The position numbers were made by a program, and so were the translations under genes. A stretch of 64,000 nucleotides of DNA from a virus, in IMG/VR virus record IMGVR_UViG_3300044640_001517, positions 1-64,000 of that record; one strand, 5' to 3'. Below, one piece after another: positions 47,494-55,700 of the stretch (its first letter is position 1; the number at the start of each line of letters is the position of its first letter). Below the pieces are notes generated by a model. The model worked only from the letters and a program-made list of their open reading frames with translations. It was not told where the DNA came from and did not search any database.

Positions 47494-48633
47494 TTAATCG
47501 CCGATCGTGACTATTGGACTAAGTGACTGCGCGGCCATCTTAATCTGCAAGTTGCCCGAAGCGATGTACACTGTCTCAGTTTCGCCAGGTGTGACAAGAC
47601 TAGGACGTGATGCATACAAATCCCAGGTACCAGGGTCAATCAAACCAACTACGCTAAACGCCTTTCCGTATGGAACTGTCACACGGATAGCCGTATTGCC
47701 TGAGATATACTCAACGGCAGACTGATCAAGATCTAGAGATTTTGCATTTGACCAGTTGTTGAGTACAACCTGCGTAACCCAGCCAGTTCCGTCGAGCAAA
47801 AAGTTAGCATTTAGATAGCTAAGCGTGAGATCAACCGTACCATCAGCATCTTTATAGATCGTGATGTCTGTTGAAGATGCTGGAAGTTTAAGTTCTTTTG
47901 GATTAAGTCGACGAGCACGTGACATGTCAGGACTGAATACACGTGCACGGTTGCGTGCCTTGTCAGGGTTGACTGACTTCAAGAACATGTCAACCATGTA
48001 GATACCTGTTCGACCTTCTTGAACAAAGTCCTGAGGATCAAGAATCGTGTATGAAACACCTTGTCGTGAGATACTTGTCACGCGCTGTGGAAGTTCGCAG
48101 TCTTCTCCGGCCCACATCTTGCAGAACTCAATGGCGAGTGTTCTGGCGGCCATCTGTCCCATCGCAGGAGGTGGCGCGCCATATGTGTACGTGACCTCAA
48201 TGTTACAAGGCCACCAAGGTACGCCGATGGTCGGTTGAATTGTTGAGTGGTCTGAGAGATAGTAATAGTTTGGATTGACGATATTGCCGAGGTGATCTCG
48301 AATTGCGTGAATCTTTTGCACAGGCGTACCGCGAAGTTTTAGTCGCGCGCCTGGAGTTACGCCGTCAGACGCTGTCTCATAGTAGCTATTTGCTGTAAGC
48401 GGAATGTTCTCTATGTTTCCGTTTGCGATGATCGCCGTTGTCGTGCCAGTTGCAAGACCAAAGCTGTGCCAGCGTGTAAAGCAGACATACCGTTCTGTTA
48501 CGGTGTTTGTGCCGGTGTACTTTCTACCGGTCAATGCCCAGAGTAGCTGTGACGCCGATTTTGCCGCGTCGTACGAATACTCTGACTCCGAGTAGCTACC
48601 GAGGTCTGCTGTACTTACCCAGAGGTTTGTCAT
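47494..48633 (-). CDS. Head-to-tail adaptor-like protein
   Basis: 379 residues from ATG 48633, which has AGGAAC upstream; TTG at 48636 is a less likely start. The N-terminal half (SYDAAKSASQLLWALTGRKYTGTNTVTERYV, RGTPVQKIHAIRDHLG, MAARTLAIEFCKMWAGEDCELPQRVTSISRQGVSYTILD) is a clear helical adaptor of the gp6/gp15 type. The C-terminal 150 residues are a beta-domain not usual in short adaptors. An inverted repeat lies just upstream (48665-48708). Confidence 0.7.
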   Translation of the reverse strand: MTNLWVSTADLGSYSESEYSYDAAKSASQLLWALTGRKYTGTNTVTERYVCFTRWHSFGLATGTTTAIIANGNIENIPLTANSYYETASDGVTPGARLKLRGTPVQKIHAIRDHLGNIVNPNYYYLSDHSTIQPTIGVPWWPCNIEVTYTYGAPPPAMGQMAARTLAIEFCKMWAGEDCELPQRVTSISRQGVSYTILDPQDFVQEGRTGIYMVDMFLKSVNPDKARNRARVFSPDMSRARRLNPKELKLPASSTDITIYKDADGTVDLTLSYLNANFLLDGTGWVTQVVLNNWSNAKSLDLDQSAVEYISGNTAIRVTVPYGKAFSVVGLIDPGTWDLYASRPSLVTPGETETVYIASGNLQIKMAAQSLSPIVTIGD

Positions 48634-48664
48634 CAAAGTTCCTATCTATCCGTAGCTTTTCCAA

Positions 48665-48708
48665 TGAGCGTGGCGCTTAAGTATATATTACTACGCGCGC
48701 CACGCTCA
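48665..48708 (-). terminator. Perfect 12-bp stem-loop after the major tail gene
   Basis: Arms TGAGCGTGGCGC (48665-48676) and GCGCCACGCTCA (48697-48708) are perfect complements, with a 20-base AT-rich loop. It lies 12 bases after the major tail stop. No T-run follows on the minus strand, so it may act as an intrinsic stop without T-tail, an RNA-stability element, or a processing site setting tail-tube mRNA level. Confidence 0.55.
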
Positions 48709-48719
48709 GATTATGGAAA

Positions 48720-49772
48720 CTACGATGTTGGGTCCTCAGTTGACGCGATGATGAAGTCGATCGCGTTATCTGCGTTGAAGTCCGCGTTACCAGGAACGTT
48801 GTAAGCAGTTGTTGAACCTTGCGAAGCAAAGTCTGTAACCGCACGACTATTCGCTGTAACAACCGCCGTACCAACCGCCGCACCAGATGTGATTGAACCT
48901 GTTGTTGTGGTTGTGTACGTAAACGTTGTTGTTGTAGGTGCTGAAACAATTGTGTAAGTTCCGTTTAAAGGAGCGTAGGTGCTTGTCAGACCAGCAACTG
49001 TAACTGTGTCTCCAGCAACAAATCCGTGGTCTGTGCCTGTGGTGATTGTTGCTGTTGAGCTTGTGCGTGCTCCAAGTGTTGTTGCAGCTGTGAGATCTCC
49101 GTGCCATGTGTAGAAGCCCTTGCGTCCGGTTGGAGCCCACGACGAACGTGCGTACGAGTACGGACGTTCTGTTGCAACTGGGAACTCCCAACGGTCATCG
49201 AGTCCGTCACCGAAGAGTGAGTTACCGATGCTGTAGCCTTCAAACGTCGTCGCAAGCATGCCGTTTTCAATAACACGGTCACCGCTTTGACGCATACGGC
49301 AGTAAGGGAATACCCAGTGGAAGTAAGGAAGCGTTGCTGCTCGCTTACCGTTTGCCACTGCAAATGACCAGCACTCAATGGCGACACCGTAGCCGGCTGG
49401 GTCGTCACCAATACCAGGCGATGACCAACCAATGCTCTTGTTATCTGGCGATGCAAATGATCCGAGGTTCTTGCGAAGCAAGAGACCACCGGACATGAGC
49501 TCGGTCAGTTCTGGGTCTGGTTCGCAGATAGCGAGTTCCATCGTCACACGCTTGAGTGTGTCAGGTGCCTTGTATGAAACGCAGATTGTTCCGTTTGCGG
49601 ACTTTTCTGTGATTTCATCGCCGTCTTCGTACTCAGGTGTAAATGACAAGCGCATAAAGCCGCTTGTTGTGTAGCTATCGCCTGCGTTGTTAAGCAAGTT
49701 ACCAGAAGCGTCGAGGCGCGTGATGCGGATCGATACGCCTTGAATACTTGCTGCGTAATCTTGGGTTGCCAT
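48720..49772 (-). CDS. Major tail (tube) protein
   Basis: 350 residues. VSIRITRLDASGNLLNNAGDSYTTSGFMRLSFTPEYEDGDEITEKSANGTICVSY and DTLKRVTMELAICEPDPELTELMSGG are typical of actinophage tube proteins; YAR...WAPTGRKGFYTWHGDL closes the tube domain (about 235). A C-terminal add-on has the TDHGFVAGDTVTVAGLTSTYAPLNGTYTI beta-domain also found in two tail proteins, probably exposed on the tube surface. AAGGAG is ten bases before the ATG, fitting high expression. It precedes the adaptor genes, an unusual order. Confidence 0.75.
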   Translation of the reverse strand: MATQDYAASIQGVSIRITRLDASGNLLNNAGDSYTTSGFMRLSFTPEYEDGDEITEKSANGTICVSYKAPDTLKRVTMELAICEPDPELTELMSGGLLLRKNLGSFASPDNKSIGWSSPGIGDDPAGYGVAIECWSFAVANGKRAATLPYFHWVFPYCRMRQSGDRVIENGMLATTFEGYSIGNSLFGDGLDDRWEFPVATERPYSYARSSWAPTGRKGFYTWHGDLTAATTLGARTSSTATITTGTDHGFVAGDTVTVAGLTSTYAPLNGTYTIVSAPTTTTFTYTTTTTGSITSGAAVGTAVVTANSRAVTDFASQGSTTAYNVPGNADFNADNAIDFIIASTEDPTS

Positions 49773-49792
49773 GTTTTCTTTTCTCCTTAGGA

Positions 49793-50668
49793 TTAGACTG
49801 TCAGGTCTACTCTGACTGCTAGATGAATTGTTGTATCAAAGTAAACCGCCGCTGGGCGAATTGCCTTGAGCTTCATGTCATTTTGGTTTCCGCTGACATC
49901 GTATGCTTGACCGTTGTTGTCGTTTACAACATCAATTTTTCCGACGTATACATGCACTGAGCCAGTGCCGTACATCCATTTATTTGCATCAGTTGCAGTT
50001 GCTCCAGTAGCACCAGTTGGACCTGTGCCAGAGTAACCAGATCCGATGATAACCGGAGTTCCAGCGACTGTCTCAATGCGCCCGTCTTCCTTATGAAAAA
50101 GCATATAGCTTGCGGAAAGAAGTCCTGCGATATCACGTGTCATATGAATGACGCCCTGCTCACCACACGGGGACGATGATCCGATCTTAAAATCAAGAAG
50201 CGCGAGTGCTCTCGCCGCGCTGATCGCTGTTCCGCTGTTTAGTACCGTCGCGGTAGAGGCTGACAATGCGATATCGTCGTGTGACTCTCCCTCGCGAATT
50301 GCGCCGTCCCAAAGTTCTTGCTCAATTGCCTTTTGTGTAATGCCCTCAATTTGTCGCGAAATTCTGTCAAAGCGATCAAGTGCAGTATACCCAAATGTTG
50401 AAATCTGTTCTTCTACTTCAATAAAAAATGGCTTGATCTGTGTGTATCGCGTTGGGGTACTGTCTGAAGCAATTGACGCTGACGTTGTGTCAGTGTCGTC
50501 CCAATTCTTTGCCGAGTAGATACTCGTATCCCACTCTTGCGCAAACGTACGGATCCACCGATCCTCGTCAGGCAAAGTAGTCGGCGCAGGCTTAGCCACC
50601 GAAAGCAGACCGTAGTCTGCTGGCTCAATCGCAGGTGCGACTACAACTCCATCTTTTGGAAATGCCAT
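49793..50668 (-). CDS. Capsid-like or decoration structural protein
   Basis: 291 residues. FFIEVEEQISTFGYTALDRFDRISRQIEGITQKAIEQELWDG (about 70-120) is a long helix like the spine helix of HK97-fold capsid proteins, and ISAARALALLDFKIG plus GEQGVIHMTRDIAGLLS (about 150-185) resemble the A-domain. GSVHVYVGKIDVVND (about 235) is also capsid-like. It lies directly after the major capsid gene, so it may be a second capsid protein or a decoration protein. AGAGGA precedes the ATG. The exact role is uncertain. Confidence 0.5.
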   Translation of the reverse strand: MAFPKDGVVVAPAIEPADYGLLSVAKPAPTTLPDEDRWIRTFAQEWDTSIYSAKNWDDTDTTSASIASDSTPTRYTQIKPFFIEVEEQISTFGYTALDRFDRISRQIEGITQKAIEQELWDGAIREGESHDDIALSASTATVLNSGTAISAARALALLDFKIGSSSPCGEQGVIHMTRDIAGLLSASYMLFHKEDGRIETVAGTPVIIGSGYSGTGPTGATGATATDANKWMYGTGSVHVYVGKIDVVNDNNGQAYDVSGNQNDMKLKAIRPAAVYFDTTIHLAVRVDLTV

Positions 50669-50705
50669 TTTTTCCTCTAAGTTCCTTGTGTGTTTGTTTT
50701 GTCTT

Positions 50706-50731
50706 GGAGAGGCCTGTCTCCAGGCCCCTCC
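50706..50731 (-). terminator. Stem-loop after the major capsid gene
   Basis: GGAGAGGCCTG (50706-50716) and CAGGCCCCTCC (50721-50731) form an 11-bp stem with one G-T pair and a TCTC loop. It lies 31 bases after the capsid stop. On the minus strand it is followed by AAGACAAAAC, not a T-run; a stabilising or partial terminator role is likely. Confidence 0.5.
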
Positions 50732-50761
50732 ACTACAAATTGCTTACTACTACCGAGTGGT

Positions 50762-52666
50762 TTAGTACTCGATAGCTGCTGCTGTTGCGCCACCTGTGGT
50801 GTCACGGAGTGCTGCTGCAACACCGTTAACCGAGATGGTCGATGTGACTACGAGTGACTCGACGCCAACCTTTGCGATTCCTTCGAAGGTTTCAACGAAC
50901 ATCTTGTAGTCGTTGGTTCCCACGAGTGTGGAGTCGCGGATGATGCCTACGTCCAAGGTGCCACCGTCGAGGAACAAGAATGTTCCTTCTGCAAAGATGT
51001 ACCAGGTGAACGTGTCTAGGAACTCGTTGAGTGCTGCAGACGATGACTGTGTGCCGTAGACGTTCAAGTCATGCGAGTAGGTGATCTGAACACCGCGAGC
51101 TGCGAGGTATCCATCGATTTCACCAGTTGCATTCATTGAGTTGTCGCCAGGCATTGCCAACGTAAGGTCTGCCACCATTGCGTCCTTGATCCAAGCTGGT
51201 GCGATTACGCGCAACTTGTGATCTGGGGACAAACGATGACGGCTACGCATAGCTACTGCTGCACGACCAACCTGAACGAGGAAGTCACGAGCAACGCCGA
51301 TAAGGCTTGTTGTCGTAACAGCTGTCGAACCAGATGTCAACTTGCCAGCGAGGTACTGCTCGGCCTCACGTGCGTGCTGAACCAAAGCAAGCTCGTTGTG
51401 ACGAGCAATCAACTCTGGGTAGGCACGTGTCATGAGGTTGCCGAACTGCAGTTGCAAAGTAACAGCGTCAGTTGCGACTGTTGTTTCTGTTGCTGCAGAT
51501 ACGGTCAAGCTTGACTTTGTTGCTGGGTCTGGGGAACCTGCTGCATCATTTGCTGCTGTCCAGATGCCAACTGCGTCTCCGTATTCGCTCAGCACTGGCG
51601 GAACGATGTAACGGATACCACCGCGGTCTGCCGAGAATCGTGGAAGCGAGTCGCGGATTGGACGGTCAGTTGATCCAAAACCGAAGATGTCATACTTGAC
51701 TTCAAACGGTGTTGAGTGACCACCGGAAGCAACGAGTGCTTCTGGCGACATAACTGCCTTCATCTTTGCGATGTTGCTGTCAGTGTCCTGGGTAAGAACA
51801 CGTGATTCTGGGTACTTGGTTGTGATCGATGCCACGATGTGCTGTTCGCCGTCGCCACCCTTTACACGGCGCAAACCGTGCAAGCGTGAAGCCATAGCTT
51901 CTGCAATTTCTTGAGCATCTTTCATTGGTGATCCGGCCGTGTAACCAGGGATGTCTGCGCCAGCAGTGATTGCCACTGGTGCTGTTTCCTTCTGGCTTGG
52001 TTGACGGTCGGCTGGGGCTTGGAATTCTACTTCCAAGCCTGTGTTGTCTGCCGCGGCAGTCATGGTTGCCTCCTGGGCTTCCTGCTCTTGTGGAGCATTG
52101 GTAATTTCTGTTGATGTGCTTGCTTCAGCTTCGGCTGGCACTTCAATCGCTGCCTCTGCAACTGCTTCTTCCGCGACTGCGGCCTCTACGGTTGCTTCTG
52201 GAGCTACTGCTGCTTCAGCTGTTGCTGCTTCTTCTGTGGTTGAAAGTTCAGATGCTTCGATCACTTCTGTTGATGCTTCCGCCATTGGAGCTGCCTTCTT
52301 TTCCTCTTCAGGAGTTTCTGGCTTTTCTTCTTCTGGCTTCTCTTCTTCCATTGGAGCTGCTGGCATTTCTTCTGCTGGCATCTCTTCTGGAGTCTGATCC
52401 ATGCTCTCAACTGCTTCACCCTTAACACGCATTGCGGCTTCGGCTGCACGTGCTGCAAGCTCTTGTGCAAGAGCTTCACGACGCTTAGCTTCACCACGTA
52501 CCGTGTCGAGCATGTCCGCAAGTTGCGTCATAGCATCCACTGTCTGTGCTGTTGGCTCCTGACCCTCAACCGTTTCGAACTCGGTAACGATTTCAGCTTG
52601 CAACTCGGCGATTTGGTCGTCGGTCAAGCTATCGATCGTGTCGAGCTGTTGTTTGATACGGTCCAC
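50762..52666 (-). CDS. Major capsid protein with N-terminal scaffold-like region (HK97 fold)
   Basis: 634 residues from GTG 52666, which is preceded by GGAGGAGGG; the frame reaches 52690 but the downstream GTG has the far better signal. Residues 1-90 are a coiled-coil-like delta/scaffold domain, about 90-215 an acidic Glu/Pro/Ala-rich stretch (EEEKPEEEKPETPEEEKK), and the rest the HK97-type shell (VKYDIFGFGSTDRPIRDSLPRF, LARDFLVQVG-like helix, KLRVIAPAWIKDAMVADLTLAMPGD, FETFEGIAKVGVESLVVTSTISVNG). The protease gene is upstream. The acidic part is likely removed on maturation. Confidence 0.88.
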   Translation of the reverse strand: MDRIKQQLDTIDSLTDDQIAELQAEIVTEFETVEGQEPTAQTVDAMTQLADMLDTVRGEAKRREALAQELAARAAEAAMRVKGEAVESMDQTPEEMPAEEMPAAPMEEEKPEEEKPETPEEEKKAAPMAEASTEVIEASELSTTEEAATAEAAVAPEATVEAAVAEEAVAEAAIEVPAEAEASTSTEITNAPQEQEAQEATMTAAADNTGLEVEFQAPADRQPSQKETAPVAITAGADIPGYTAGSPMKDAQEIAEAMASRLHGLRRVKGGDGEQHIVASITTKYPESRVLTQDTDSNIAKMKAVMSPEALVASGGHSTPFEVKYDIFGFGSTDRPIRDSLPRFSADRGGIRYIVPPVLSEYGDAVGIWTAANDAAGSPDPATKSSLTVSAATETTVATDAVTLQLQFGNLMTRAYPELIARHNELALVQHAREAEQYLAGKLTSGSTAVTTTSLIGVARDFLVQVGRAAVAMRSRHRLSPDHKLRVIAPAWIKDAMVADLTLAMPGDNSMNATGEIDGYLAARGVQITYSHDLNVYGTQSSSAALNEFLDTFTWYIFAEGTFLFLDGGTLDVGIIRDSTLVGTNDYKMFVETFEGIAKVGVESLVVTSTISVNGVAAALRDTTGGATAAAIEY

Positions 52667-52690
52667 TGTCCCTCCTCCGGGATCAGTCAC

Positions 52691-52713
52691 GATAGACCCA
52701 CTTTAGGTCTATC
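52691..52713 (-). promoter_or_regulatory. 5'-leader stem-loop of the capsid mRNA
   Basis: GATAGACC (52691-52698) and GGTCTATC (52706-52713) form a perfect 8-bp hairpin with a 7-base loop, ending 24 bases before the capsid GTG and just upstream of GGAGGAGGG. A second small hairpin TGCAC-cgat-GTGCA lies at 52743-52756. Such a leader could stabilise the very abundant capsid mRNA. Confidence 0.45.
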
Positions 52714-52799
52714 TGGGGCTTCTGTCCATGGAGAGGGACTCTTGCACCGATGTGCAGAGGCACTCACCTAGGAATAACAATAACACTAACTAAAATGTC

Positions 52800-55700
52800 T
52801 TATGTCAATAATCTCAACAGCTTGCTCATCTCTGATGAGACCTCACTCTGAGAATACACGTCTCCGCCAGACTTATAGCTGCGGAGTGACTCGGTGGCGA
52901 TGTCGGCGTCTTCCTTGCCGATCTTCGCCTCAACCTTTGCGATCATGTCGTCGATCAGATCCCTAAGAACTGGCGGCAGGTCACTAAATCGAACCTTCTG
53001 TGCCTCTTTACCAAAAGGAAGTGGAAGGTTTGACAGGACCTGGCCTAACAACCTTGCTGATTCCCTAACGTTTCCAAGGGCTGTGGCGTCTAAAGCCCCA
53101 GAATCAAGGCGGTCGATAAGGCTAATAAGTTGCGCAGAAGACTTCGCCGCGGCGTCGTAGTCGCCAAGACTTTCGTTATTCTGTGCTTCCTCGAGCTTCT
53201 CCATCAGCTGCGCGTTTCCACCTGTTCCAAGGTCTTGCTTGAGACGTGCGAGCACATCCCTAAACTTTCCCTTTACGTCACGGGGTTGGTTGACGCCAGA
53301 GATATATTTCCCAGGTGTATTGGAAACTGCTTCTGGACTATTCGGTTTCACCGCTGGTAGGGCTGCTAAAAGCCCCTCCTTGGCTGAGGCCACGCGGGCA
53401 CGGAGTTCTTCGATCTTTCGAGTGTTCTCCGCAGTTGCGCTTTCCGCAGCTGTTTTCGCAGCCGCTACTCGTGCTTGGATATCGGTAACAACTTCTTCGT
53501 CAATGAGACCTGCTGTCTTCCACTGTTCTGGAACCAGCTCGGACTTACCAAGTCCTCGCGCCTTCTTGATGATGTGACGGCGAACCGCGGCACGCTTACC
53601 TGGCTTTGAACGGCCGTACGCTTGGATCGCGTTCTTGAGGTCTTCCTCGTTGCGGATTGGATATGAACCATCTGGAAGAGCCTTGCCTTCACTTGCTAGA
53701 CGCTCACGGGCCGCCTTCGAGATGTATCCGAATGTCTCATACTCAAAGCTACTGCGTACGCGGTTTGAAAGCTCCAAGGCCTGTGCCGCAAGTTCTGCGT
53801 TTTCTTTTCCTTCAAGCTTTGCGATGCGACTTGTGAGTTCAGCCATTGGATCTACCTTCATCTTTGCAAGTACCTGGGCACCTGCGGCGACGAGAGCGTA
53901 GACCTGACCTGATGCAACGCGTGCGCGTGCGATCGGGAAGCCGGGCACGTTTACCTGACACACAGCAACAAGTTCAAGCGCGCCGTTGATCGGACGCCAG
54001 TCACCCGACGGAGCTGATGCACGCAATGCACGAATCTGCTCAGGCGTTGCGTTTGGACGAAGCGCACCTGCGACCCAGATGCCGTAGGCATCTTCGCCGG
54101 CGTGAACGTCTGCGATCGCTGAACCAGTGTCGTCATAGTGGCGGGCGGCTTCTAGTGCGCTGGCCTCAAGTGATGCGTGTCCACCTGCGAGCGTCAGTTG
54201 ACCGACAGGATAGTCCTTGCCGTCATCTGCGCGAACAACACCTGTGTGGAAGTACGCGTAACCTGTGCGACTCTTTGGCGCGCGGGTACCGCTACGCATG
54301 CCGATGTGGTCTGTCTGCCACGACGCGATGTGGCCAAACACTCGGCCAAGATCATCAACTGTAAGTGGTGTAGGTCCGCTAAGTTGCGGATTTACAAACC
54401 AGTCAGAAGGTGGAACTGTTGGGATCGCCCCAGCAAGAATTCCGCAGGCCACGATCGCGGCTGCGTCCATCGGATCCATATCTTCTTCTACGTAGACTCC
54501 GTCTGGAATCTGTTCCATATTTCCCTCCTGGGATTCTCCAGATGTGTCTGCTACATCCTCCAAGTAGATCTTGCATTCTTCGAATGCAGGCTTTGGAACA
54601 ATTGTGACAGCCATAACCCTGGCCTTTGTGATTGTTATTTTATCACCGCCAATTTTCTTCTCTTTTGGAGAATCTGCGGCTTCGTCCTTTGCATCTTCAT
54701 TTGCCTCAAAACGATCGAGGTCTGCTGATACTCCGCGTAGGAATCCTTGACGGACCATACGCTCGGCCTCTTTGCCGTATGCGTTTGTGTCAAATACTCC
54801 ATGCGCATTTCCAATACCGTTCTCGGTACGTTCCATCTTGTCAATACGACCTACAACGACAGAGCCATTGTGGCCATCTGCGGTCTTGATCTGCCAGAGT
54901 AGAGGCAGCGGCAAGGCACGGACACTGATCGCATTTTTCTTAAACTTTCGACCGTCACCTGACTCAGTATCTTCAGGTATGACCAGCGGGATCATGAACT
55001 TTGAACCCATCATCGTGTCTTCAGCCGACGCCGTGAGTACACGATCGCGTGCCTCCTGTGCCTCCGCCTGTCGCACGATTGCGTCAATAACTGCTTCTTC
55101 ATCGACAAGATCAAAACCACTTGCCTTGATTGACTTGGCGTTCTTCTTGCCGACGTTGTACTTGCTGCCAGGCCAGACGCCTGTCGCCTCCTTGTGACGA
55201 AGTGCACAGTAGCCCTTGGCTCGTGGACCCATGTACTTTGCGAGATGGTGGAAGCAACGCGTCCAGTCGCCTGGCGTGTTCCAGCGGATCTTCAACGCGC
55301 CGCGACCAAACAACCAGTAGTGACGTAGCTTCTCGGCTTTTCCGCGATTACGATCAACTCCACCTGCGGCTGTCAACGAATCAATGTCATCAAGCTCGGC
55401 CATGAGCGCCACAACGCCTGCTTCAGGCGCCCAGTCAGCTTCATAGTTGTCATCTTCGATCGCGTAGATCTCTTCAAGACTTAGGCGCATGTCGTCTTCG
55501 GTGACATCTGTTCCAGAGCCGTAACCGACGACACCGTCGTGATCTACAAGCTCTGCGTACTCGGCCTTAAAGCCATCTGACGCCTCGGCAGCTGTTAGAT
55601 ACTTCTTGGTCTTTTTCTTCTTGTTTGAACCAAAGATGTCGTACACAGGCTGCTCAATGATGAACTCATTAACGGATTGATTCTTGCTCTTACCGCCGTG

